Origin: Rhizophagus clarus
Taxonomy: Eukaryota > Glomeromycota > Glomeromycetes > Glomerales > Glomeraceae
Reading direction: 5' to 3'
Length of the DNA stretch: 64,000 nucleotides
NCBI GenBank assembly: GCA_015698045.1
Contig: BLAL01000246.1
Span: 248,001 to 312,000, forward strand
In this document: one piece after another, positions 36,308 through 48,500 of the stretch
How positions within the stretch are numbered: position 1 is the first letter of the stretch
Layout: each line of letters starts with the position of its first letter
The notes under the pieces: generated by a model
Databases searched by the model: none
Told to the model about the DNA's origin: nothing
What the model saw: only the letters and a program-made list of their open reading frames with translations
Made by a program: the position numbers and the translations under genes

Positions 36308-36385
36308 ATACCCTATATATCTAAGATATGTTCATTTGCGAGAGCTAGTTTTTCTGTTCTGTTTTTGGTATTTTACGTATTTCGA

Positions 36386-36908
36386 TGTAAGTTAATAAAA
36401 TTGAGATCTGAATTAAAAAATGTAAATATTGTACAACATATGTTGGCTATGTTGAAAAGTTTTTCCGGTAAAAAAAAAATGCTGTGCAGTAAAATGCGCC
36501 CAGTAATGCGCCCCATATCAGATATATGTGGAAATAATGAGATACATGTATTGAAAAAAGTTTATTATTTGAAAGCATTAATTTAACATTTCCCATTATA
36601 AATTATAAATGCGTTAAATGAGTGTTGCAAGATTAGAATATTTTTTTTAAAATGGATAGCGATGAAGAAAACTTTTCTAGTAATAAATTAGTCATAGATA
36701 ATGGCTATTTTCGTTAATTATTTATTAAATCGATATAATAATTATTTTTTGAATAATAACGCGCCAGACTGAATTGTATGAACACCGTAAAAATACAATG
36801 ATCTAGGAAATATTGTTTGTTCGATCATTAAAAATTCGAATTTACTTCTGAAAATTTTTTTTTTAAAAAAAAAATTACGCTCTCGTAAACATTTTTTTAT
36901 TCAAAGTA
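36386..36908. other. Intergenic, 3' of the MATH-BTB gene
   Basis: AT-rich, with no gene. A T10/A11 junction at ~36857-36876 lies 3' of the BTB gene, which shows that such tracts are not confined to promoters. Confidence 0.5.
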
Positions 36909-38030
36909 TTATTTGCCCACCCCAAATAGCTTTGCCTTATACAATTCTTCCAACCAATCAAAGTTTGAATTTATAATTATATGATTCATTTTCTCCGAAT
37001 TCTTTATTTCCATCCAATGTTCACTAAAATATTTTAATCCAGCTTTTTTCATTTCCTCACTTTTCATTTGCCAACCCATTAATAATATTTCATCCCAATA
37101 ATTTTCATCGATATACTTAACAATACTCATAGAAACCGCCTTTCTCAATTCCGTGATACCTCTAATATCAGCTTCAATAAACAAATCTTTCAATTCTTCA
37201 AAACATAAGTTTTTATCTAATTTTCCACTATATAAAAAATAAATCATTCTTTTAAAACATTCAAATTTAACATCTTTGATTAAGATTACTGATGATTTTG
37301 ATTCTTTCCAATTTCCATTAAATAAAGCCTTGAAATATGATGATTTCATCGCAAGAACAATTCGACTCGCTTTGATTTCAGACCCGCAATTAAATTTGAA
37401 TGTAACGTCACTAAAATTTTCATCATTAAAATAATTTTCAAATGATATAGTACAATCTTTTGAACTATCTTCTATCTCATTAGATGGAAATAAATCTATT
37501 GTGTATTTTTTATCATAATAAAATTGAATTTTAAAAATTAAATCTGTTTTTTCTGTTTTATCATCATCATTAGGAAAAATATTCTTGAGTTCACAAAAAT
37601 CATATTCTCCACATCTATTATATTTATTATTTAACTTTGCGATATGATTGTATATTTTATCCTTGGGATCTATTAATGAAGTACGTTTATCATTATTAAC
37701 AAACATTTCAATTTGATATATCGCTTGTCGATAACATATACCATTTTGTTCTTCATAATCATTTTTAAGAGGGAATAAGTAAAGTGATATATGTTCTTTA
37801 GAAATTTCGGATTTTCCTCGTGGAACGAATAAAAATCTCCAAATATTATCATCTCTTTTTTCTTGACGTTCCGGAGTTGACGGTGAATAAAATCTTTCAC
37901 TTAAAATAAATTGTGACTTATCCATATGACAGTAGATATCCTGAAAATCCCTAACTATCCATGTATATGATGTTAAATGATAGATATCATCTTTGTTAGG
38001 TTCGAAATTTGATACTTGTTTTACATTCAT
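36909..38030 (-). CDS. MATH-BTB domain protein (SPOP-like)
   Basis: Single-exon gene of 373 residues. Residues ~18-172 look like a divergent MATH/TRAF-like domain: LTSYTWIVRDFQ at the start, then WRFLFVPRG and ISLYLFPLKN in the beta-sandwich, then LIFKIQFYYD. Residues ~200-300 are a BTB/POZ domain: NFSDVTFKFNCGSEIKASRI, then SSYFKALFNGNWKES, then MIYFLYSGKLD. A helical BACK-like segment follows to ~345. Proteins of this layout are substrate adaptors of cullin-3 ubiquitin ligases, with the MATH part binding the substrate; this is family knowledge, and no target can be named. The family is strongly expanded in arbuscular mycorrhizal fungi, which agrees with the organism call. There is no T/A junction tract at this promoter. 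Confidence 0.88.
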   Translation of the reverse strand: MNVKQVSNFEPNKDDIYHLTSYTWIVRDFQDIYCHMDKSQFILSERFYSPSTPERQEKRDDNIWRFLFVPRGKSEISKEHISLYLFPLKNDYEEQNGICYRQAIYQIEMFVNNDKRTSLIDPKDKIYNHIAKLNNKYNRCGEYDFCELKNIFPNDDDKTEKTDLIFKIQFYYDKKYTIDLFPSNEIEDSSKDCTISFENYFNDENFSDVTFKFNCGSEIKASRIVLAMKSSYFKALFNGNWKESKSSVILIKDVKFECFKRMIYFLYSGKLDKNLCFEELKDLFIEADIRGITELRKAVSMSIVKYIDENYWDEILLMGWQMKSEEMKKAGLKYFSEHWMEIKNSEKMNHIIINSNFDWLEELYKAKLFGVGK

Positions 38031-39257
38031 TATTGTTATTAAAAAAGAAAGAAAGAAAAAATTGATTTGGGAAAAAAAAAACGAGGGGTAAAAATAGCCG
38101 CATAAACTAACTAACTACATTTATGCGTGTGATTTGCAAAATGGTTATTAATATTTATGGTTATATTAATTGATATTATTGACTACTGCGCTTCTTTCGA
38201 ATTCTCGAATTCAAAATATTGTATATCAACTATGTCCCTGCAAAACTCCTTCGAGCGCTGCGTAGTTACGATTAAAATAAAATGTTTCTTTCGCTGTTAC
38301 ACAGCATTCATTACACAGCAAACTGTCATAAAAATTATTATTATTATTATTATTATTTATTTTTTTTTGCAAGTTAGTGAGTGCAATTCGTGAGTTTATT
38401 GATTATATGAAGATAAGAGAATCTGTTGCGTATAACTAACATACTCATACCCTCAAATAACGATTATATTATTTAAATTATTAATTACTAATTATTATAA
38501 TTGTTTATATTATCTGTTATTGATTTTTTATTATTTATTATCAGCCTTACCAGTTTATCAGCCTACTATGCTTTTCCCACACCACTAACAAAACAAATTT
38601 TTTACTAAATTTGGCTCTGTTCACACGGACAGACATCAACACAACAATGAATGATTTATCTTTCCATGACACACAAGGCATTTTTGACCGACAAATTATC
38701 GATTGCTTAACATTTAAATATATTTTTTTTTGTTATTTATAAATTAAACGGTATATTATAAGTATTATGATGTAATTTTATAATAGTTTTTTAGTATTTA
38801 TTAATTTCTTGGATTATGTAAAAAGAATGGATTAAATCACGTGCATAATCTTTTTAATTGATTAATTAATTATGGTCAAGATGATCTGCACATTTATAAA
38901 CCTGGACCCGCCACTGACTTAAAATATGATCAAATTATTACACTCTCTCTTTACGTAACGTCTTAACGTCATAACATCATAATAAAGAAAAATTTAAAAG
39001 AAAAATGAATATTACGCGATGATGAATAAATATAAATTTCTAATAGAGTGTGAAAAAGTATAATAAATATTATTATGTTATTATTTATGATCGCGACCGT
39101 TTTTTATGATGTAATTATGAACAAACTAATCAAATTGATTGTTTTATATAAAAAAGAGAACTTTTTTTCATCCTATCAAAAAAAAAAAAAAAAGTCAAAA
39201 ATCTTCGTTTTATAATTTATTATATTTTTTTCCAATAAAAAAAAATATTTAGTAACC
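38031..39257. other. Divergent intergenic region (MATH-BTB / HAM1-like)
   Basis: Shared upstream region of two genes that point away from each other. It holds ATT repeats at ~38335-38360 and a T-run and A-run near 39163-39193 separated by 8 bases, which lies 65 bases before the HAM1-like ATG. No gene within; the frame at 38157 ends in the ATT repeat. Confidence 0.5.
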
Positions 39258-41868
39258 ATGTCTAATCTTCCACCAAAAGATGATCCTAAACGTGATGAGC
39301 TTGAACGTGAAGCGATTGAAACTCGTAATAAAGCAGGGCAAGCTGCCATGTCTCTCAAGTAAATTTGCTTTGTTTTTTTCTTTTTTTTTTTTTTACATAA
39401 AATTTTTACCCACGTTCTTAACTTTACTGCGCCTTGCTACAATTTTAATGTTATAGGGAGGGAAAACTTCCATCCAATGATCAAATCACACGCGTCATTG
39501 AAACAGTTCAGAAATCCGATGCTCTTCAAGCTCCACAAGGCATGTCTCCTTTAGGCAAAAAGGTATTAGCTGATTTTGAAAGGCTCTTAGATACCACCAA
39601 AAAGATATTTGAAGAGAAGAATGTAGGAGATGAATTACAGAATGCTATTTACTATAGTACTAAAGCCACAAAAGATGTTAACAGTAAGTTTTAGGAATTA
39701 ATAGCTTATGATTTCAAGCTGGTCCTTTATTTAAAAATGGGTTAACGAAATTTTTTTTAAATCAATTAGATTCTGTAACGATTCCTGATGATTTGAAGAA
39801 AAAAGCTACCAATGAAGTTACATCCACTCAACCAATAGTTCAAGATGCTTTCAAAAAAACCTTGCTAATTCCTCAACTTTTCATATCAAGCTCCGAATTC
39901 AGGAAATTAATAAACGATCTTCACTCCATCATCCAAGATGCTCTTTTGCGAACTATTCCAGATAGAGAACCGGATACAGATGTTCCCAACGTTGGAACTG
40001 ATGAAGAAAAAACTCTTCAACAAGCAAAGCAAGAAACTTTGCAACAAGCTCGTGAGGGCACTTACCCTGTTGCAAAAGAAGCCGCAAATATTACTGGAGC
40101 TCATGTAAAGGATTTCAGTGAAGGAAAAAAAGGTTTTCAAGAAACCGCAACAGGTGGTGCGAAGGAATTGGCCACACATTTTAAGAGCAAAGTAGCTGAT
40201 TACGAAATAACTGAGGAACAACGTGACCAACTTGTGAACAGATTCAAAAATGCGATGATTGAAACTCAACAACGACCAGAATATCAAGAGGTTCTCGAGG
40301 ATCTTGTCAATATTATCTCTCTCCTTAGTGATAAGGCTCAATCAGTCACTGGTCAAGTAAAAGAGACTGCAAAAGCACAAGCTCAAGATTCTGCCGACAA
40401 ATCAGACTTACAAACAGCTAGAGAAAGTGCTAAAAAATTAATTGAGAATTTCGCAAATCATAAATCGCTTGATCCTTTAATTAACGTATTAAAAGATTTC
40501 GGTAAAGACGTCAAACGCGATGAAGAGTTGAGATCATATCTTGATGAACTTCGACAATTTGTTAATTCGTCATTGCGTGATCCTAAATTCGTTCAAGAGA
40601 CAGATTATGTCGACCATGGCTCAAAACTTATCGAAAGAGGAAGATATTTATTACTTGAACGTTACTCTGATGAAACTCATCGTATAACCGATGAAATTAG
40701 GGAATTTAATTCAGCCTTGCAAGATGATGTTTTAACAACTCAATGGTCTAAAGATTTTGAGACCTTAATTGGAGATTTATTCTTGAGCGAGAATAGCCAA
40801 CCAACTATTAAGTTCGAACTTATCAAAGATTTCCGTAAGATTTTACCAGCAGTCGGAGAAAGATTGAAATATTTGCCTCTTCCCAGAATTGAAAAGTATG
40901 AATTTCCATCATTTTTTTTTTTTTAATAAGTATAAATGCGTGTTGAATGATTATTAATAATACTATTGTATGATATTTTATAGTTCTGATGAAGAATATG
41001 ATTATATATTCGACAATATCGTTCTTTATCTTGCTGAAATTTTGCCAGGTCACTTACACGTGAACTTCACGACAGATATTAATCTCAGCCGGGATGAAAA
41101 AGATATACTACAAAACACCGCATTCTTCGAAATGTGAGTTTCGTTTCGTTTCGTTCATAATAAATGAAGCAATATATATATGTGTGATTTATATCTAACT
41201 TATTTAATCATCTTTAGTTCTAAAATAAATGCTGATGCTCGCAACATTGCATTTTATTATAAGAAGAAGAAAGGTCTCATTAACATGATGGATGTAAGTA
41301 ACAACATACATTGTTATTTAGTATAAATACCATTTGACAGAGATTAAATTTTGATCTTAAAAATTTTAGGTCGGTTTGGTAGATTTTTCCATACCAAAGA
41401 ATGGATTAACAATTAAATTGAAAGTCTTGATGAACCCACCCACTGATAACAATCAAAACATTGACATCAGAGTTTTAGAGGCCAATACGATCATTGACGA
41501 CTTAAAACTCCGTCTACACGACACGAAGCACGAGTAAGTCTTTATCTAATTGTAATTTATACGGTTTATTAATTCATAATTACTGATTTTTCTCTATCGG
41601 TTTTCATAGTTTCATGTACACGCTCTTGACTCCATTAGTTGAAAAACGTTTGAAAAAACAATTTGCCAATATGATTACTGAAAAATTGGTTACGAGTGTT
41701 GATTACATAAAAGATAATATTATTAAGGTTGAAGCCCAAGTTCGTCATCAAGTTACTGATATCGCGCGCTCTAAAGTAAAGGGAATAGCTGGTGATATAA
41801 AACAAAAACATCAAGATTGGCAAACTGATTCCAACCCTCAAATTACTACTCAAGCTAAAGAAGAATAA
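39258..41868 (+). CDS. HAM1-like fungal protein (DUF5923 / DUF4449 family)
   Basis: Seven exons: 39258-39358, 39457-39683, 39770-40895, 40984-41133, 41218-41293, 41370-41533 and 41610-41868 (2103 bases, 700 residues). All introns are GT-AG, 76-98 bases, and phases fit. The N-terminal part (MSNLPPKDD, GKLPSNDQITRVIETVQKSD, LSPxGKKVLADFERLLDTTK-type stretch) matches the fungal HAM1-like N-terminal family. The middle is helical and rich in Glu/Lys/Gln (QQAKQETLQQAREGTYPVAK, GQVKETAKAQAQDSA), resembling LEA-type 11-mers. The C-terminal part (LPGHLHVNFTTDINL, FYYKKKKG, DFSIPKNGLTIKLKVLM) is the HAM1-like C-terminal domain. The biochemical function is not established. Convergent with the fluoride exporter, 246 bases apart. 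Confidence 0.88.
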
Positions 41869-42114
41869 ATTTTACATAGTTAGTTGGTAGTAAAAAAAAA
41901 AAAAAAAAATTAATTTTCGGTTGCAAAGTATTAATTTTTTAAATATCTTATTTTAATAGTATTATTATTAATTTATTATTATATTCGTATCATTTTGTAA
42001 AAAAAAAAAAAAAAATTAAATTATAAAAGTTAAGGTTTTTGCAATAAAGAAAGTTCTATATTAAATATAACATCGTTATTTATAATCTCTATATATATAA
42101 TCTTCTAAATAAAT

Positions 42115-43636
42115 CTATGCTGGACAAGTTGTAGTTAAGCCAACAATCCAATGATATATTCCAATAGTTAATATCATTGCAATTTGACCCATTAGAATAG
42201 AAATAAATGCATATCTGTACGCATGTTTTCTTGGCAACGTAATATTAATTTCAGTCTAATTTACGTAAAAAAAAAAAATAAAATTAATAATATTATTAAA
42301 ATATAAACGAATCTTTTTAAAAACTTACAGCAAAAGTAGAAATCGTCGTTAAACATCCTATAAAATACAGCGCAAAAATTTAGGAAAAATTGATAGATAC
42401 AAAAATATATATTATTTAAAAATTGTGTGAATTACCACAAAATCCATCAATAAGTCCTTTGATTATTTCACAGCTTATATTCGATGAAGCTATACCATTA
42501 CTTAAGAGAAATAATATTCCAATAATAACTGATCCCGACATATTAGCGGCAAAGGTTCCCCATGGAAAAGATTTTTTCATTGCGTTATATTTAGATAAAT
42601 ACCATCTAGTCAAAGCACCTAAATGATGAAAAAAAACATTATTATAAGGCATATTATATATTACTAATATAAGTGTGAATATTACCTATTGGAGCAAAAA
42701 CCACAGCAAATAATACACTCCTATTTACTTGCACAGTACTTGACAAAGTAACTACGAGAACAATTGAAACAACTCCAATTCCAATAGATATAAAATCCGG
42801 AATAATTAATTCATTTAGTTTAAAAGGTTCTTCAACAATATGAAGCACAGAATGAGTTTTACGATTTCGAATTATTATGTCTGCTATATGTTCTCCAATT
42901 TTTAGTCCTGTTATTGACATTCCTAACGTAATTCCAATATCCGCAAGAGCTGCAAGAATCTAAAAGCGATATAAAACAATAATGTAAAATTGGATTACTT
43001 TTACAAGATTTTCATGTAGTTTTAAAAATCTTCGCACATTATACAAACCGCCACGATGAGAAACCGGTAAAATAAATTCCTTGAATATCGAAAGCATCCA
43101 CGAAGAAAAAGTTGTTATAGACCCACAAAGACCTGTTGTGAGCCCTATATATAAAGGTAAATAGCTAGAAAATCATGGAACAGTGGAAAGGTATAAAAAA
43201 TATTTTAATATATATAAATATATATGAATAAAAATAAAAAATCTTAATTATACCTTTCCATTATGAATCCTTTTCTTGCCAAACAAAAACCCATTATTAC
43301 ACAACCAACAAATTGTGGGTATATTAATGAAAATACTGGTGATCCAGGATATGAGTGAAGAGTATTAAGTCCGATACGAATAAGAGCACCAATTATTGAA
43401 AAAGGGATAAGAATCGACAAGACAATAGCTTTGTTTTCTTTTAATTCAGCTGTAGATAAACTTTTAAGTTCTTTATTTTCTTCATATTGAACAACTTGAC
43501 CAAAATCATCATTTTCTTCTACATTTTTGTCAATAGCAACAGTAGTCATCTCCAGTGAAATATTTGTATTATTTTTATTGGCTTTGTCATCAACACTTTT
43601 AAATGATGAGGATGATGAATTTTGTATTTCGTTCAT
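42115..43636 (-). CDS. FEX1: FEX-type fluoride export channel (two CrcB/Fluc domains)
   Basis: Six exons: 43254-43636, 43038-43164, 42686-42959, 42436-42618, 42329-42357 and 42115-42255 (1137 bases, 378 residues; yeast FEX1 is about 375). Residues ~70-130 and the stretch GLCGSITTFSSWML form CrcB domain 1. The second domain has GTFAANMSGSVIIGILFL and CGCLTTISTFA. The two fused domains in one chain are the eukaryotic arrangement, which expels fluoride across the plasma membrane. The end of exon 2 is uncertain. I used GTGCGA after HRGGLYN because it restores the family spacing, but donors at GTAAAAG or GTAATCC 39-45 bases later would add 11-13 residues. The first 70 residues are a hydrophilic tail. 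Domain 1 reads YPQFVGC where CrcB usually has Asn. Confident family call. Confidence 0.92.
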
Positions 43637-43640
43637 TAGA

Positions 43641-43665
43641 TTTTTTTTTTTTTTAAAAAAAAAAA
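43641..43665 (-). promoter_or_regulatory. T-run/A-run junction immediately upstream of FEX
   Basis: Fourteen T then eleven A, beginning only 5 bases before the FEX start codon, the closest of the set. It probably lies in the 5' leader or core promoter. Role inferred from recurrence. Confidence 0.4.
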
Positions 43666-44569
43666 GGTAGTATAATCATTTTTTTTGACTAATGCTTCAT
43701 ATATATATATGACATGTAGCGTCGTGTAACAAGAATTTCATCACCAAATCTTGGCGTTACAGATCATTAATTAACTAATGATCTACGATGATCATCCATC
43801 AATCGAGGATGAAATAAAAGAATTTGGTTCGAGACTAATTAATCTCATTAGTACGTATGAAAAATAATACAGCATGTAAGACAATAATTAATGAGCATAA
43901 TTGTAAACGTGGCCTCATTTTTAAGACCAAAAATCTTCATACACCACCTGATTTATGTGTTATGGGAATCAGAGGTTACATTTCGAAAAATATTATGTTG
44001 ATAGGGTTTAGAACTGCGAAGCAGTTCGGATGATATTTTAACTCCTATCAAATAACTGGATTATCTGATCAGTGATCATGCTTATAAATACTATTTCCAG
44101 TTTAACGCAACACGTGACACGTCCTTTCATATTCAGGTAAATATCATAGTAATCATACACGAAAAAACATTAATAATAAATATTCAATTGTAGTTTATTT
44201 ATAGCTTAATAAAAAATATCAGAACGATGAAAAAAGCGTGGCTGTACACATGTATTCAAGATGTAATCTTTTACGATAATATGAGAATATTTTTTTCGAA
44301 GTTCGGTTGTGGATTTATTTAGGTTAAACATATTGTCTATGATAGTTAAATGACAAGCAGTTGTAAATCACATATAGAATGGAAGGACAGTCAATGAAAG
44401 AAATGAGATTTTTGTAGAAACAATCTGTCGATATGAAACAACGGATAGATGATCAAATAACAGATGATCAATAATGAAAACTCTATGGGTTAATGTAAAC
44501 TCGCATGAAACTTTACTATAAAACTGTGGTACTTATAAAAAAAGAGGTTAAAGATATGGTGAAAGATTA
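43666..44569. other. Gene-free interval
   Basis: AT-rich, between FEX and the broken orphan-family copy. I find no exon-2 homologue of the orphan gene here, only unstructured sequence. Confidence 0.45.
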
Positions 44570-44801
44570 TTTACATACATTTTCTTGGTATGTGATAAAG
44601 CAATGAAATAAAACATTCTTCGTATATAAAACTAACCACGACATATGTCCAATGAAGGCTTTAACTTTCAGATATAAAACCTTTGCTGGATCATTGTCAT
44701 CAAGTCTATATACTGTTGTAAGTTCACTTCACAGTATATTCTTGAATAAGACGCTCCGTAGATTCATGCATATAACAACCCGTAGAAATTTTTACAGGCA
44801 T
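44570..44801 (-). pseudogene. Broken copy of exon 1 of the 24.7-25.6 kb orphan gene
   Basis: Reading from the ATG at 44801, the frame gives MPVKISTGCYMHESTERL, which aligns with MPAKISTVCYVHEFTEHL of the intact gene (12 of 18 identical). It then meets a TGA. In another frame it continues as RLDDNDPAKVLYLKVKAFI, against RLDNNDPTKVVYLKVKAFI in the intact gene. Further on, IYEE recalls IYIEEF but the sequence is eroded and stops again near 44570. At least one frameshift and several stops make it non-functional. No trace of the second exon was found. It shows that the orphan gene belongs to a family with decayed members. Confidence 0.8.
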
Positions 44802-45561
44802 TTCATTAACTTTTAAATAAATTAAAGATTTAGGAAAACTGAAATTAAGAGGATAATCTTTTTTTTTATTAAATTAAAATTAAAATTAAAAATACAAATA
44901 AAAAAACCGAACTAAATTTATATTCTTTTTGATCAAAAAAAAAAAAATAAAAAAATAAAATAAAATATACATGAGAAAAAAAACACATCATATTTCCACA
45001 AGCCTTTCACGAATCTTCCTCAACACAATAAGCCTTACATTAGACAAATTATTATTAATTTTTAATGATTATTTTATAATTAACTTTTCCAAATTTTCTC
45101 CTCTGTGTTTTATCTTTCTCTCTATAGCTCAAATTGGAGAAATTACATTGAAGAACGAATTGAAAAATAGAATTAATTTTTTTCCATAACCTAAGCCCTA
45201 AATTATATAATTCATCACTAGCCTCGCTGCTCATATTGCATAGAATTATTTCATGAGAGGTGAAATTATATAATTTATTTCATCAAATAGTCTCACCCTT
45301 CACATTGCGTTGAAGTATTTCACAAAAGGAGAAAATTATAAATGAAAAAACGGTCCGCGCACCGCCATAATTTTTTTTTTTTAACTGAAAATTATAAACC
45401 ATATAATATATAATTAATGTACTATTGATATATAAGCAGTGCGCATAAAAATGCGTATGTATTAACGAGTAAATTCTCACCCCACGTGATAACGTGATAT
45501 TGATGAAAAATAGATGTAGATTCAACATTATTAACGTTATTACAACTTACAAATATCAAAA
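44802..45561. other. Intergenic with a short diverged tandem repeat
   Basis: Upstream of POP1. At 45221-45279 and 45290-45342 two ~55-base units share the order CATATTGCATAGAATTATTTC / CACATTGCGTTGAAGTATTTC and then GAGGTGAAATTATA / GGAGAAAATTATA. The frames at 44971 and 45283 are not supported as genes. Confidence 0.45.
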
Positions 45562-48500
45562 ATGAAAAAACGTGCCAGTACTGATAACAATACTTCTAAA
45601 GACAAAAAAAGAGGCAAATTTAACAATATTTACTTCTCTATAATGTTTTTATTTATTAGGGGCTTTACATTAACTCATAAATCTTGTTTCAATTTTTAGC
45701 CAAAACTGCTGTTCAAAGAACGATAGAAACGCATGGCTTCACTATTGAAGATACTAGCTCTAATAAAGGTACAAGACAATATATTATATCAAAATCGATC
45801 AAATTTTAAAATGTTTTGATATCCAATTTTCTGAAATTTCTAGCAAACTATATTCCAAGAACTATTGATGTCGTGGATTTTGCGGAGGTATCTAAATAGT
45901 CATTATCAATTTTATGCTTATTTTATTTTCAGGTTAAAATTATTCTTTATTTAGGCGAGAGCTTTTGAAATTAATGCCATGAATGATGCTTTAGAACGAG
46001 CGAAGTAAATAATTTAATTCACTCTTCTAATTCAATTCATTAAACTGAAATTTCATCTTTGTTGTATTTAGTCAAGCTAAAAATTCCAGGGCTGCTCAAA
46101 CTCTACCTCGTCACCTTCGACGTCGCGCTGCAAGTCATAATGTCAAACGTTTACCTGTTCGTTTGAGAAAAAAAGCAAGCGAAGAGGTTAGTTCAATAAT
46201 TGCAATTTATTAGTCGATAATAAAATTCAATAGATTTTATGTAAATTTAGATGGAACTTGATAATACCACTTCGAAAAAACAGAATAGACGCAAAAGAAG
46301 ACGTCTGGGTTCCTTATCTGCTGAATATAAGAGACGACAAGGTTAGGATATACTCGAACTAATTGTTTTGATCATGATGGATTTAACCTTTTTTTTTTTT
46401 AATTTTATCGTAGGCAATAAAAAGTGGCTTGAAACTCATATGTGGCATTCTAAACGAATGAAGATGACTGAAATATGGGGGTATAAATTGGTAATCGTCA
46501 GATCTATTTTACCATAAAATTTCTATCTGTTCCTAATAGAAATTTAATTTTGAATTAAGGCAGAACATCCAAGTGAAAAAAGCATCAAAGCATCATATCG
46601 AGCAAGTGAACATCTTTCAATTATTCATGATGCTTCATACTTTGGATGGATAAAAATATCTGGTGATCCCAATAGTATTATTAAGTTATTTAACAGTATC
46701 ACTGACCCAACATTACCATCTGTAGGAAGTGAGAGGTTTGCGATTTAAATAGTTACCCGACATCAAACTTTGTCAGGATTAGTGATCATTGTTTAAAAAT
46801 CTTTAATTATAGATATTTAAGTGGAAAACGACAATGTTCCACATTCATCTACGCTTACTTGAAGTATCCAAGTCATTTTGTGATACCAATAAATCTCCTT
46901 TGGATGCCAATTATAGATACAGAGGATGATAATCGACATATTCTCATTTGGATTCATCCTAGCGCTTTTGAAGAAGTATTGACAATTTTAGAATTTGCAC
47001 GTGAACAATTGAAGTTGCAAGATGGTGAGAAACATCAGATTAATCAAGATCATTTAAATGCTTCATTCTAACTCTAATTATTTTTGCTATTTAATAGCCA
47101 TATCAATTCATAATCTTCAAGATGAGCTTCTGATGTTTGAATTAACTGGTCCACGATCAACAGCTTTGTTACAAGAAGTTCTAGATATATATGATGAGCC
47201 TAGTGGTCCTTCCAACGAAATGTTGTTAAAACCACGCGTAAATTATGAGGCACATAAGGTAAATAAGTATTTAATTTAATAATTAGATGTCAGCTTAATA
47301 TGATCGATCAAAAAATTATTAAATGCAATAATGCTTAATGCAATATAGGCATGGAAAGCCTTGCGCGACCTGCGAACATCTACGTCGTTACCCCCTAGCA
47401 TCGTGTTAGGATTAACGGTCCTTGATCCACGCTTACGGTTGGTGCATTCTCATTTCTTTAAATGATAATTATAACATTTTAATATTATATCGAATAAAAT
47501 ACATTATATAGATTTCCAAAGAAGGTTCCACCACGTTCAAATGTAATATCTGTTGAATCGGAAAAAGAAGTACAAGTTATTTTGGCTAATTGGCCCGAAA
47601 ATGCTGCATACTCTGATTTATGGAGTGACAATTTTCGGAACGTGTTACGTGACAGTAAAATTTCTGACGGTGATTTAGATAAACGTAGAAGTCAAGTATG
47701 CATAATCATTTCCTTTCTCACTCTGATAATGAAACTTTATTACTCGATATTAGTAATATCAACGAATACATATGGACGAATGAATTTAAACCTTCAGTAA
47801 AACATCAGCATCCAACCTCCACTATTATAAGAAATTTTGTATTCAGACAAAGTTGGAATGATTTTTAATATAAATTATTTTTTTTTATGACGTAATAGTT
47901 GCTTGTTCCAGGACAAAAGCTATTATTACAACCGGAAGATTCTCTAATTCCAGTCTTTTTAATACAACGTGATGGAATTAATATGTCAGCTCAATCAGTA
48001 AGAAAGACATCATCCCCAGAATTTATTGGTGGGTGGAATATTATTTTACCTGCTGGTTGGGGAATGGCTTTTTGGAAAAGCTTTATTTTTGCAGGTGCAT
48101 GGGTTGGCGGTATGTATTAATTATAAGGTTGTTATATTTTTTTTTCAATAAAAAAAGTTCTTTTGAATAATCATATATTATTAGGTTTGCGAGAGCGTCA
48201 TAATCATCATTTCGAATCAGGTATATCATGTTTTCCATACGATTTTCCTGGTACTAAATCATTTGAGAATTGGTCCAATGGACAGAAAAAGAAAGCACAA
48301 TTGGAATACGATGCACGTCCACCCGCGAAACGTCCAAATTTTAAAAAACTTCAAGTTGATTCACCATTCGAACCACCTTTTTATCAGTTGATAGGAATAA
48401 AAATAGATCAACCCGAATCACTTGATAAGGCTCCCGAGGTGAATTCCATGGATATAATTGAAGAACCTAAGGATCAAACACCGTGGTTACTTCAGGGATC

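Larger units (their letters stand above)
34640..36385. repeat. Direct duplication of ~0.85-0.95 kb with TTAGGG-like tracts
   Basis: The segment from ~34640 to ~35480 recurs at ~35565 to ~36385. Shared landmarks in order: AAAATCAGGAGTTTGTTCGA (34654, 35588), TTCAATAGAATTGRCCTCTT, AACATTCAATTTCATATTTA, inverted CGGGATTT repeats, GGGTTAGG-type tracts, GCGAGCGAAGCGAGCGAA, and then CCCTATATATCTAAGATATG through GCGAGAGCTAGTTTTTCTGT. Each copy holds an internal inverted-repeat element. The short frames at 35323 and 36290 are translations of these repeats. Confidence 0.85.

Noticed and set aside
35323..36586. Frames with repeated CRDFDLSGFECRDF-like words
   Set aside because: Translation of tandem TCGGGATTT repeats in the inverted-repeat elements.
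39907..40341. 144-codon minus-strand frame
   Set aside because: Antisense shadow of exon 3 of the HAM1-like gene.
42423..42626. 67-codon plus-strand frame
   Set aside because: Antisense shadow of FEX exon 4.
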